Shown piece after piece: positions 32,928 to 44,454 of a DNA stretch of 64,000 bases. The first letter of the stretch is position 1; every line of letters begins with the position of its first letter. This stretch comes from Amaurobius ferox. Its lineage: Eukaryota > Arthropoda > Arachnida > Araneae > Amaurobiidae. The notes under the pieces are model-generated. The model saw only the letters and a program-made list of their open reading frames with translations, had not been told where the DNA came from and ran no database searches. A program made the position numbers and the translations under genes. The stretch lies in NCBI GenBank assembly GCA_951213105.1, contig OX578148.1, forward strand, positions 142,544,043-142,608,042. Reading direction: 5' to 3'.

Positions 32928-34424
32928 TGGCTTTCAAAAGTTGAGCACGGACGGTAAAATCAACAAAAATCGAAAAATGAAGCTTCAATGAACTCAAAAT
33001 TGTATATGAAGGTAGAAAATGTGTTTATGCATTCAAGAAAATAAGAATTATGTACAAAGATGAAAAAAATATTTACTTTTCGTAAGTTATATGATGACGT
33101 CATTTTTGGGTCATTAACAAAATGATGATTAAATGCAAATAAACTAAACAAAACTTACATTAATATGGTATGTGACAGCCCCGGACTTTCACACAAACTT
33201 TACAACGATTTCCCATTTCTTCAATGAGGTGATCAACCATCGCAGATGCCAGCAATAGCCATTCATCCAATGGGACAGTTTCCAACTCTCTGAGACTGAC
33301 TGGAGGAGGTAAACCTACAGAAACAGCATGCCCGAGGGTAACCAAAAGGTTTTCTATGGGATTGAGGTCGGGTGAATATGCAGGCCACTCCATACGAGAA
33401 ATGCCCTCACTTTCCAGGTAATCGTCAACGATGTTATCTCGATGAGGACGGGCATTATCGTCCATAAGAAGGAAATCAGGACCAACTGCTGCAGCGTAGA
33501 GTCTCGCAATGGGGTCTAGGACTTCATCCCGATACCGCGCAGTCGTCACAGATCCGCCTGTAAAGATGTGCAGATCCGTGCGATATCCCATTGAACTTCC
33601 AGTCCACACCATGATGCTGTCACCTCTGAATACGTGATGTTCTTGGCCTGATTGCAAGTGCCTCGTTCTCTCCAAATCCTTACACGCTTGTCATCTGATT
33701 CCAGAGCAAATCTGGACTCGTCCGTGTGCAGGACGTTGCTCCAATCTGAGACAGTCTAATTGACTTGTTGACGACACCACTTTAATCTTGCCCCTCTGGC
33801 TTAGACGGTTAGTGGAACACAAAAACGTGGTACTCGTGCGTACAGTCCTTTCACGTAGAGCCTTCGGCGCACAGTACTGGCAGATACTCTCTTGCCAAAT
33901 GCCGCTGAAACCGTGGATTTAACAGTTGTGGAGGTCGCGCGTCGATTCCGCTTGGCTACTATAGCAATATACCGACCATCAAAGAGGGTGGTAATCTTTG
34001 GACGACCGGGCACATGTCTCCGGACAACTGTTTGTCTTGTTTGGAATTGTTCCCATAATAGAGAAATTACCGAATGATCAACGCCAAAAAAATAGCGACA
34101 TCTTTGATTGACTGTCCTGCTTCAATGCGTCCGACAACACGCCAGCACGTCAGAATTCACTATCTGTCATTCGTCTTCTTTCAGTCATAGAAACACGAAT
34201 ATTATCAAACATAATCCTACAAAGGTTATAAACACATTCTATAAGCATTTAAATGTACCTCCTCAAACCCTTCAATCCAGACAGTCAATCGTGATTGGCT
34301 GTAACATACCATATTTCCATGCGGCCATTTACATTCGCAGCGATTTTCAGCCACTCAAATTCAAATACGCTTTCGAAAAATGAAAATTTGAATCGCGTGC
34401 ATAACTTTTGGAAGTCAGTGTATA
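32928..34424 (-). mobile_element. Tc1-like transposon, moderately decayed
   Basis: Terminal inverted repeats: CTGGCTTTCAAAAGTTGAGC at the left; the right end (34401-34424) reads as the complement of CACTGACTTCCAAAAGTTAT. Both are flanked by TA-rich sequence. Size is about 1.5 kb, with the transposase on the minus strand. The next transposon begins at 34425 with no gap. Confidence 0.8.
33160..34188 (-). pseudogene. Tc1-like DD34E transposase, nearly complete but broken
   Basis: It runs from a possible ATG at 34188 to TAA at 33160. The N-terminal frame has MTDSEF followed by a stop, then the paired-type HTH region with HVPGRPKITT (about 34020-33990) and SASTVRRRLYVKGLYARVPR (about 33880-33820). 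The catalytic core has DESRFALES (about 33720), LLMDDNARPH (about 33470) and SPDLNPIENL (about 33365), with 34 residues between the second Asp and the Glu, hence DD34E. Frame changes between 33800 and 33675 and an early stop inactivate it, but all three acids survive. It is the best preserved Tc1 core in the window. Confidence 0.85.
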
Positions 34425-34620
34425 TGCAGGGTGAGTCGGAACTCTTGGGCCAAACTTTAAGGGGTGATAAATCACATCTAAACAAGCAATTTTTGTCATA
34501 CAAAGTAGGGTCGTAACGCAAGAAGTGAACCTCTAGGTGGTAGCTCATGAAATGAGGAAATGATGACTCTCTCGTGAAAAGAGGAAATACAAAAATGACA
34601 GAGTAGGCACGAAGTACGTT

Positions 34621-35722
34621 TTACTGACAGAAATTGCAGAATGCATGGACAAAGTTACAGAAACTGCTCAAAAGTGCGACCACCATGCAGGCTTCACACC
34701 TGTGACGTAGCGAGGGGCGCACGTTAGCTAAAACACCCACCATATCTTTAACAACGTCAGCAGCAACAGCAATCGTAGCAACAAGGTCGGAGTCGAAGTC
34801 GATAAGGCTATCGTAGATGAGACTTTTCATATGGCCCCATAAGAAAAAGTCGAGACAGGAGAGATCAGGCGATCCGCAAAGCTATGAGGCCACCCCGACC
34901 CATCCATTGCCCTGGGAATGTAGCATCTAAGGTGTGCAGCACATCCACGCTGAAATGGGGTGGTGCTCCGTCGTGTGGAAACCACATACATGCTTTAATG
35001 TTGACAAGAACATGTTGCAGTAACTGTGCCAATACCTCTTGTAAAAAAAGGAGATATGTTCTGCCGTCCAATCGGCAAGGTAGAAGATATGGGCCAATCA
35101 AATGATCATGGACGATTCCAGTCCAAACATTTACGAAGAAACGCTTCTGGAAGGAATGTGGACGTGTGGCGTGCGGATTTCTAGATGCCCACACATGAAA
35201 ATTGTGCATATTAAAAATGTCCTCACGAGTAAAGTCCGTGAATAAAACATGTGCACGAAAATCAGGCTGCGCTGCCATCTGTTACAGAAACCAAGGTGCA
35301 AAATCGACACGTGGCTGATAATCTGCAGGTGTCAAGGCTTGCACTTTCTGTGCATGGTAGGGGTATACTCCTCCGTTCCGTTATACTCGGCGAACCGTTC
35401 TTTGCGACACATTTAAAACATGGGAACGTGCCCGCGTGCTGCTTTCCGGACGAACTTCAACCCTCTGCAGGATGTTCTCTTCAACTTGTGGCGTCCTCAC
35501 ACTTCTGGAGCGTTCTATATCATGCATGCCGCTGACAAAGGAGCCCGTTTGACACAGACACCGATGCAATCGCTGAAAAATTTTTCGGTCTGGCACGAGT
35601 CTTGTCGGAAAACGTCCCAGGTTATAGTCTTTGGGCTTTACGAGCATTCCCGTCCGCAGCACCATGCATAACATGCATGTCCGCCTTTTCCTGATTTGTG
35701 AAACCAGCCATTCCTTCTGCAA
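34621..35722 (-). pseudogene. DDE transposase with arthropod-type N-terminal HTH domain
   Basis: The N-terminal part (35722-35381) has FPTRLVPDRKIFQRLHRCLC, TGSFVSG, RSVRTPQVEENIL and STRARS...VSQRTVRRV. This is the layout of the DUF4817-like DNA-binding domain common in arthropod Tc1/mariner relatives. The second frame (35278-34865) has FTDFTREDIFNMHNFHVWAS, NVWTGIVHDHLIGPYLLP and WFPHDGAPPHFSVDVL, the first and second catalytic regions. After a frame change, SPDLSCLDFFLWGHMKSLIY (about 34865-34800) follows, with Asp in the third catalytic position. Breaks near 35330 and 34870 make it a pseudogene. Confidence 0.8.
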
Positions 35723-36090
35723 TCCACGGTAGAAAGGACGATGAGTGCGAAAAAAACCACCGCTTTATGCGCTTATTTCTTTCGAGCTTTTATTCTTTCT
35801 AGCGTTTTTTAACCAAAATTCGATCAACTAGAATAAACGATTAAAAGCTGTTGCCAACAGTACATAAAAATCGTCTGCAAACAAAATAATTATTTTCGAT
35901 TATTTTACAAGAGAATAACAGTGGTCCTGCAAGTTGAGATTCGCTCGCTAGTTCCAATGTTTCCGCTACGATGGCATTTTTCGCAAAATGCTAATAGACT
36001 ATCCAAAATGCGAAAATGAAACAAGAGGTTTTAGCTTTTTTGTTAAAGAAATTTTAAACTCAACTTAAACCCTGGCTAGTTCCACTGCAG

Positions 36091-36380
36091 GACGTGGTAG
36101 CCCAGTGGTTAGCGCGCTGGAATTGCACTCGGTAGGCCCAGGTTCGATTCCAGCCACTGCCAAAACTGCTGCCGTGTTCACGCGAAGTACGATCACGTTA
36201 AACATGTGGGTCCGTAAGTCCTTCCGAGAGGTGGGTGGTAGGGGAAGGAGGGTACGGTCCCTGTGGATGCTTCTCCCACTGGGTTCCGGTCTAAATTGGG
36301 CGGCACTTCCCGGCCGTCCAAACAGTTACCTTACACCTTTCTGGTAGGTCGGACGGTCTGGGTCTCAGCAACAACAGCAG
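36091..36380 (+). repeat. tRNA-derived SINE, family A, complete-looking copy
   Basis: About 290 bp. The 5' part is tRNA-like, with an A-box-like GGTAGCCCAGTGG at 36096 and a B-box GGTTCGATTCC at 36141. A tRNA-unrelated body and a CAACAACAG tail (about 36368-36380) follow. Two further copies or pieces are at 59365-59630 and, antisense, at 28970-29034. Confidence 0.85.
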
Positions 36381-36520
36381 TCGTCACTTCATTCAATGTC
36401 AGCGACGTCTAGCGGTTCACCTCTTGCGTTATGACCCTGCTTTGTATGACAAAAATTGGTTGTTTAGATGTGATTTATCACCCCTTAAAATTTGGCCCAA
36501 CAGTTCTGACTCACCCTGCA

Positions 36521-36558
36521 TATGTATACAATATATGAAGCAGAATGATGTATATGGG

Positions 36559-36600
<42 letters not shown>

Positions 36601-38480
36601 ACGCGTTTGAAACGTTTTACTTAATAGAGAACACGTTATCAAATAGAATGAGGTGCTTAAAAAACTTGAGTTCCTGCGGTTCGTTCTAAACGGCTCATTT
36701 TAAGAAGGATTTCCATTCGGCGTCGTGAGGGCCGCACACGTCGTACATAGCATCGCAGCTGCAATTTGTACTTCATCAGCCATTCTTGTGTGAGGAAATT
36801 TTTATGGGATCCGTTTTTACGTCCTAAAAGCGACAAGAGAGACGTTGACAGAGGAAGCTATCAACGAGGCGGCGCAGAAGGCTGCTCGTATTAATCTGTC
36901 AAGCGTGATGGGCCACACCGACGGCCGATGGAAAAAGAAAAGAGAATGGAAAAAGTCCCCACTTTTAAGATTAGCCGCTCCTGCCTACCCCAATCTCCGA
37001 GGATTGAATTCTCTTACGAGAGATCGATGGAATGAAAAGTTACGCTATCAGGGCAGCCATCTTTAAGAAGGGAGCGAACCTCTTAAAACAGCTATGACTC
37101 ATATGGATTGAAGTAGAATGATGTACGCGTATCGGTTCCAAACGATTCTAATCTGAGGATGTGTGTCGAATCAAAACAGGCCCCCAGAAGTCGATGTCAT
37201 TTGTTGCTCTTCCAATCAAAGATGCACCTAGTATGAGTCCGGACGTCCAGTACCAAAAATTCAACTCTATTTTCGACGAAGAGAAATAACACACGCATTC
37301 AAAAATGGATAGTAGTAAGAAAAGGGTTGCTAGTTCACTTTCTGTCGTCGTACGAATTCCCATGCAGAACTAATATTATATGTAACTAAAATATTTGTTA
37401 ACTAAAAACGCCCTCGAAATGGGCGAAAATGGACATCGACTGGACCCACGGATGTCAAATGATAGCTTTCAGTCAAATTTTAAGCATCTACACTTGACAA
37501 ACTTATGGGTAAAATTCAATAAAATTTTATGTCTAGAAGTATGCATATTAAGATTATGTAAAACAATGAGTATGTTCTAATTCTCTTTTTTCCCCGACCC
37601 AAACCTTAAATTTAAAACACATCTAAAATGTCAGAATATAAAATGTACAATTAAGAATTTTCGTTTGGGTTATCCTACTACATATTTAACAGCAAAAGAT
37701 ATATCAATACGTACATATTTTAGCTGGAAATCTTTCTTAACATCGAAAAATCCATATTTCTGTTGCCAACTGTTAGAAAAATGTCCATCGCAAAAGAAAT
37801 GACACATTTTTTCTGGGTGTTATTTAATGTAACAAATCGATGGGTGTACAAAAATATAATTTTCACTCAACTTATCTTGTCCCAACTTACCCCCATAGTG
37901 CACATCATTCGCCAGCTTTTTGCGAGAGTAAACTGCACAAGTCTAGCCGTACTGGCATATCTGCTGGCCAGCGATAGAAATACCGAATTTTCCAAAGCAG
38001 CTTTAGATCACGATTCATCGCGTAGTAATGCTTTTCGCTGACACTTTTCACTATCTTTTATCTAACTTCGAAGGGGGCATATATGGGTATTTGTTGCGTT
38101 TCAAACATTCGAATACCTAACTAACCAGGTTCCAGTCATGGCAGTGGAGGGGCATAAAATTGGGCATGTCGTTGCTTATTGTACGGCAAATTTTAATACT
38201 TTAGAATTTGAACAGGATAGGGTCAGCCCGTCTTGGGCCTGCCATAGAATGGACTCGTTTTTCGAATCTCTGTAAACACTTTTATATTGGGTTCACAGAC
38301 ATATAGGTATGTACTTGGGTATTACAGTTTATTTGCAACAAGGGTCATATAAATAATCATTGTTGTAAGATAGTTAAAAGCGATTCTAATATTCAGCTTC
38401 CTTTTCGTTTCTATCCCCACCCCTCTCCCTCTATTGTATATACTAGAAGGTATACCCGTCATATGATGGAATTCAAAATT
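36521..38480. other. No gene supported; contains a (TA)n tract
   Basis: (TA)n at 36562-36598. 36600-37100 is less AT-rich, with an open frame at 36845-37066 of no known domain. CATATGnATTGAAGnAGAATGATGTA occurs near both 36520 and 37098. 38216-38275 resembles the repeat at 39394. Nothing else recognised. Confidence 0.55.
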
Positions 38481-39280
38481 TGCAATATATGACCTCCTAT
38501 TTGGCATAATTTTCATCAATTTGGCGACATTTGGGACATCCCGCCAAATTCTTTGCCAAATATCACGGACGAACGAACAGAGAAATGGCTTTTTCTTATA
38601 GTAGATTCTTGTATTCTTAGCAAGATATTGAATTTTCATCCATATGGTGACATTTTCGTTCATTTTTGTGATGCTTTGTTCAATTTTGAAGCATTGTAAA
38701 AAACTCGCCAAAATGGTCGCCAAATGGGACAGTTGGACTGACAGACAAACGCTGCTGAAACATCATTACAATACTATCCCCTTTCAAAACACAATTAATT
38801 GATTTGGTGTCATTATTATTAATTTGCCGACATTTTTTTCGATTTGCCAACATTGTCGTTATTTTGGCGATATTTGATTCAATTTAACCACATTTTAAAA
38901 TTTCGCCAAATTTATCGACAAGTGGGATTGACTGACAGGCAAACGATACCGAAATATCATTACAATACTATCCCCTTTCAAAACACAATTGATTTCATTA
39001 ATTTTGCGTAATATTTATCAATTTGGCGAAATTTTTATCAATTTGGCGATGTTTTCGTCAATTTGGCGACATTTAAAAACTCACCAAATTTGTCGCCAAG
39101 TGAAACTTCTGAACTGACAGATAAATGCTTTCGAAACATCATTACAATACTATCCCCTTTCTAAACGCAATTAATTCCATTGATTTAGTGACATTTTTGT
39201 CAATGTCGCAGCATTTAAAAAAAGTCGCCAAGTTGGCAATATCTCGCCAAAATTTTCGCCAAGTGTTATTCAGAGATAGA
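38480..39280. repeat. ~185-190 bp tandem repeats rich in TTTGGCGA/TCGCCAAA
   Basis: CATTACAATACTATCCCCTTT recurs at about 38765, 38955 and 39141. Between copies are many ATTTGGCGACATTT and CGCCAAATT elements in both orientations. Related sequence occurs at 50980-51080 in the opposite sense, with isolated motifs near 23350-23460 and 32100. This is a satellite-like or old transposon-derived repeat. Confidence 0.7.
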
Positions 39281-39393
39281 TAGATAAACAGACAGATAAA
39301 TCAAGGTGTTTATATTCTTAATATAAGGAGAAATGTTTAGCATGTGATAATAATAGTGAAGTTGAAAATTAAACTAATTATTATTATTATTAT

Positions 39394-39640
39394 AACCTTA
39401 TCGGGTTAGTACATCCTGGGCTTGCCATAGGATGTACTTGTTTCGGGGGAATAAGTCGATAATCGAAGAAGATAGAAAGTCCAAATTTGGTATGTAGCTG
39501 ATGTTTGGGGTATGTTTTAATTCCTGGGATTTTGAACCTTATTGGGTTAACCCTTTCTGGACCTGCCGTAGGAATGCATTCATTCTTGGTGAATAACTCG
39601 AGAACCGGAGAAATGAGAAAGTCCAAATTTGGTATGCCGT
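39394..39640. repeat. Direct duplication, ~140-bp period
   Basis: ACCTTATnGGGTTA...CTGCC.TAGGA...GAGAAAGTCCAAATTTGGTATG occurs at about 39394-39492 and 39535-39635. A looser third copy is near 38216-38275. The opposite-strand and same-strand open frames here derive from it. Confidence 0.7.
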
Positions 39641-42600
39641 CTTTCATATATTTAAATTACATCCATTTTAATGAATGCAGTTTGAGTGGAACATTTGAGA
39701 GAGCAAGCCATTTCAGTCTTCTAAACAGAAATATTTCGTTATGAGATTTGAACTGTACCTTTTTTTTTATGTAAGTTCATTCTGTTTTGATAATTTTTTC
39801 ATAAAATCGGATCCTATTTTAAAATAAAATTCAATTGAAAGTTGGAGTGAGCATCATAAACACTCATAAATTTATTAATCGCACCCAATTAGATCCAAAC
39901 TTGGGGGAAACCATGTGCAAGGCAGTGCTATTGAATTGTGAAACATAATATATTCTATCGGGGGAAAATGACCCCCTTCAAAATAGTGGCATCTCAATCG
40001 GCATTTGAAACGCGCGTTCAGATCAGTCAGCTGTGAATGCAAGAACAGTCAAACATATGTTGATTATGTGGCATCCACGGCTGTCTCATGAAGCTGATAA
40101 ATCACGACTTCTCGTATTCGATTCGAAATAAAAGCCCAAAACAAACACCAAGCAATACCTAAAGCAATAAAAAAAATTTGTATTCTAGCAGCTTAAAACC
40201 ATGCTCGAGAGTTCGATGGCAAAAGCATAACTAATGCATGCAGAATTGAAAATGCCCCAATTCTGTAACCCAATCCATTTTATTAGGAAACTCATTTCGG
40301 CTCCTTTGGTTTGAGGATAAGAACATACGCAGAAAAAAAGAGCGTTCTCTTTCCCCCTTACAAACTGTCTTATTCTCTTATTAAGTTAATAATATTGACA
40401 CATTATTTTAATTTTCAGACATCTATAATATTTTATTCAAAATAATACAAAATTGTCGCCCAAAATTCCAAACCTTTAAATACAAATTTGTGAGACATAG
40501 CATATCTTGGTTATATATATATATATAAACAACTGTTCTGTTGCTCGATTAATTGTGTTCTATTTCCAGAAGCAAAAGCTTCGACTTGCATCTAAAATGC
40601 GATGTAAAAGGCGGTTGAAAAATCATTTTTGTGTCTTCTGACATGTCACGTCGTTTGAATGGACTCGTAAATTCGCACGTAATTTGTAAAAAGCCAGCCA
40701 ATGTCGTAAGTTTTTTCTACAGTGGATCGATGGGGTAAGTTGGGTCAAAAAATAAAAAATGAACTGAGTAAAAACGATAATTCTTAATTAGAAGTCTTAT
40801 ATTTTGATATTTTAAATTTTTTTTTTAATTTAAAGCTTTGGTTGGGAGAAAAAGTGAACTATAACGTACTCATTTTTTTTTACACAATCTTAATGCACAT
40901 ATATATATATATATTTTAAAACCTTTAAATTAAAAATTTTACTGAATTCTACCCATAAATTTTTTAAGTACAGATGTTTAAAGCAACATATTCAACATTT
41001 GAGGCAGCCTGCTACCTATAACGACTGCCAGACTCATAAATTCGTTAATGGGACATTAAAACCTATCATTTGATACCTATTTCATCTGTGTACTCGATGG
41101 GTCCGTTTTAGCGCATTTCAAAAATACGCCCAGGGAGAAGACCACCTGAGGGGGCTGCCAGACTCACGGATCTCTATTGACACCGCGAACTTCTACCCCT
41201 CGCAATATTCAAACCTTTTGCACTCGATGGGATGGAAAAAATGTTGCTGGCTCTTGGACTAAATAGTTCGATAAAAAAATTCTCGGTAAAACCGAATTGT
41301 CTTAAAATTTATATTTCTGCTTTAACGTTCAAAATGTGAATAGTATGAGATACTTAAAACATGTTGTTTCTTTTCAGTCAATCTTTGAATAACAACTCTT
41401 GTTAATGTCGAATCATTCGAAAATATACGTTCCATGGAGTGCAACAAACCTAAAGGTTTCAAAGTACACCCTGATTAGAAAAAATATATATATATAGTAG
41501 TCACCATAATTAAAAAAAAATCTCTATAAGACCCACACTTGACGAAGGGATAGAGACTTGAAATTTGAACGAGGATGAATCGTACCATATATTGAAGAAA
41601 TAATAATTACAGTTTCCAATATTTGTAATTTTAAGGGTGCCGCACACTAAAAGATTCGATTCGTTAAATAAGTGAGAAACGTCCTCTTTTAAGTGAGATA
41701 GAATTTGGAAGCTTGTTTCAAAAGTCAAACATTTTATAAAATTTCCAGAAAAAATTAAATTTTTCAAAAAAAGAAAAAAATCGGTTAGGAGAGTGGGTGT
41801 TTCATGTTTGAATGATGACGTTTGAATGAATACAAACGATACATTACAAAGAATGATTGGAAAAAACCCAAAAATTGAATGAAAGGTAGGTCTTTAAAAA
41901 AAATGACGAGCAATAAATATAGTCATTTTCAAATAAAAGTCTGCTGCTCACAGAAAAATGCGCAAAGGGGCTCCGCCCACCGTAAATGTTCTGATAAAGA
42001 AGTATAAGCTCACGCCTTCTTTTAAGATAGTAACGTGAAATTTGATTTTAGGATAGATGTTTTGGATGAAACTGACAAGAAAATCCGATTTTTCTAAACA
42101 TTACTTTTGAGGTCCATTTTTCTAAACATTACTTACAGCCCAAAATGTTCGAAATGTACGGATTACGAAGCTCGCTGTAAGCGGAGATACAGAATTAAAA
42201 TGGAATGGATCGTTCGATAGAAAAAAGGAGAACATTTACAGATTTTAAAAATGTGTTTAAAAATGTGTTAAAAATGTTTTTAGATCACTAAAATGTTAGA
42301 TTCTTCGAGGGCGAAATAGATTCAAAGTTGGAACACACCTCCATCCAGTTTCAGAAAGAGAAATATGAGGTTTATTATTGGCGTTCATGTTCAACGGATC
42401 AATGGCATTGTAGTGGCATTCAAGCTTTTTGAGTTAGATTTAAAATGTATGTAAAAAAATGCAGTATGCTTTAAAAAGGACCGATATGAGTTATACAATA
42501 AAATTTTATAGCAAAAGTCACTGCTAAAATTATTTTAATTTCATGGGTGGCAAACATTTTGCCTTGGAATTGTTTCCCTGAACCATCTGTTTCTAAGGAT

Positions 42601-42840
42601 TTACTACAGACACATAGATTCAATGATAGCTGAGAGATTCAGTCTCAAACGATAAAGGTGGTTCACTCAAGATTTTCACTTTCGATTTTTTTTACGGTGT
42701 AGCTTGACTGTAGCCAGAGACGAAATTAGAGCGGCTGGAGGGAAAATCAAGGGGGTTTAATAGTCTTAAAGGAGGGGCTCACCCAAAACTCAATGAATTA
42801 TTAGCATTTATAAACCATAATAGTTACTATCATATATTTC
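39641..42840. other. No gene supported; AT-rich unassigned DNA
   Basis: 3.2 kb without a recognisable coding domain. It holds short TA tracts near 40513, 40900 and 41487 and a 25-bp-spaced duplication of TTTTTCTAAACATTACTT near 42090-42135. The 41510-41767 minus-strand frame looks random. Confidence 0.6.
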
Positions 42841-42918
42841 AATTCATATCAATTATTAGCAATTCATATCAATTATTAGCAATTCATATCAATTATTAGC
42901 AATTCATATCAATTATTA
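42841..42918. repeat. 20-bp tandem repeat, four copies
   Basis: AATTCATATCAATTATTAGC repeated exactly three times plus an 18-bp partial fourth. Confidence 0.95.
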
Positions 42919-44302
42919 TTATATTTATATTTACAAACTACGAACTGATTATTAATATCCATATAGCTACTCTACATCAATATTGATACATAATAATTCC
43001 AATTGATTTTAATATAATCATTAACGAGTAGTATAACTGTTAATGAATCGAAGAAACCTTCTGAAAGTGAATACAAGTTAATGCTTAATATTAGCTCTTA
43101 CCTACTCATCAGTCGATTTTGAATCTCTAATGTATAACAGTGAACTCCACAATCGTACAAAACTATCCGAAATACTAGTGTCATCATTTTTAAATTAAAT
43201 ATGGAAATAAATGGATCATGAGTATAGTCATACATTCAACTCAATTAAAAAATCTTTAAAACGAAGAAATTCATAAAAAAAAACCTCAAGAATTTTTTTA
43301 TGCAAAATTTGAATGGCATTTTATATGAAATTTCATATCACTAAAAATTTAATATTTTTATCAGTCGGCTGTGTATACCTCTTGGGGGGCCTCCCTGTCT
43401 GGTTACGACCCTGCTCGTTGGACAATCACCCTTTAGATTTCACAGTCAAGTCATAAAGAGAAGAAACAGCATCCCACTGTCTGTTCACAGAAATTCGTGT
43501 ATATTCATCTCTTGACTCAACGTGCGACCCAGAGCGAAAAAAAAATAATTTATCGCGTCATTACAATGAGCGTAAATGTTTTAATTCCTTATAAATAAGA
43601 TTTTTTGTTCTCCGTTTTGGAGCAGCGTGTGACTACCACCTCAGATCAGCCTAAGTAGAGATAGATGGTCGTCACCGTGCAAGTAGGTCGTGTGCAAGTA
43701 GGAGGGACCTCGAGTCATTTATTTGTCGGCACTCGAACAGCGTTCTTCTTTCGATAATGCTATTGAGTACCGATTTGGGCGAAAGGCCGAACAAAACAAA
43801 CGGACATTTCGGTCGTATTGGGTAACCTTTCCCCTGAGGTATTTATCTATATCCCATAACAGCATTTTTAAACATCTAACTCGACTGTTGAAATTCGATC
43901 TGAATGATCACTCAAACATTGGGTCTGATTTGGATGCCGCGACGAAAACGGGGTTCTCACTTCTTATTTTTATACTCAGAATAATGTGCCTAATATTTTG
44001 GCACCCGATTGTCCATTAAAGAATGACGTCATTATGAATCATTCTGCCCCGCTTTCGAACCGCTCTGGTTTGGGTTTTGAAACGGAAATTTGGGTCAGCT
44101 TTTACATTTCTACTTTCTTATATTATTGAATATATGGCGTAGAGAAAGTATTGTTTTCACAAAAACTTTCGATTTCGTGATTTAGATGGCAATATAGGTT
44201 TTCGGGCCTCCTCAACACGTTAAGTCTATTTTTGGAGTAAGTAACATCCGTCCGTCTGCCTATCTATATATGAATGGTCGATTTTTGGTGTACGCGATAG
44301 CT
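42919..44302. other. No gene supported; dispersed-repeat edge
   Basis: The frame 43723-44019 has no recognisable domain. About 44115-44165 (ACTTTCTTATATTATTGAAT...GAGAAAGTATTGT) resembles the hairpin repeat at 50303, so a diverged member of that family may begin here. Confidence 0.5.
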
Positions 44303-44454
44303 GCCATAAATATGAATGCATGCCGTAAATATGAATGCATGCCATAAATATGAATGCATGCCATAAATATGAATGCATGCCATAAATATGAATGCATGCC
44401 ATAAATATGAATGCATGCCATAAATATGAATGCATGCCATAAATATGAATGCAT
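44303..44454. repeat. 19-bp minisatellite, eight copies
   Basis: Unit GCCATAAATATGAATGCAT, eight times; one unit has G for A (GCCGTAAAT). Each unit contains the palindrome ATGCAT. The period is not a multiple of three, so the open frames with repeated HSYLWHAFIF-type residues are repeat artefacts present in several frames. Confidence 0.96.

Larger units (their letters stand above)
34425..36520 (-). mobile_element. Tc1/mariner-type transposon (long terminal repeats) carrying a SINE
   Basis: The ends are TGCAGGGTGAGTCGGAACTC (34425) and its complement ending at 36520, inside a terminal repeat of about 95 bp (to about 34520, and from about 36420). TA flanks both ends. The transposase is on the minus strand, in its left half. 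A tRNA-derived SINE at 36091-36380 lies between the transposase start and the right terminal repeat. 35730-36090 has no gene. Confidence 0.85.

Noticed and set aside
36096..36155. Functional tRNA gene
   Set aside because: A- and B-boxes are present but the sequence continues into a SINE body and does not fold as a full tRNA.
38480..39280. CRISPR-like array
   Set aside because: Spacing, orientation and divergence of repeats do not fit, and the sequence is eukaryotic.
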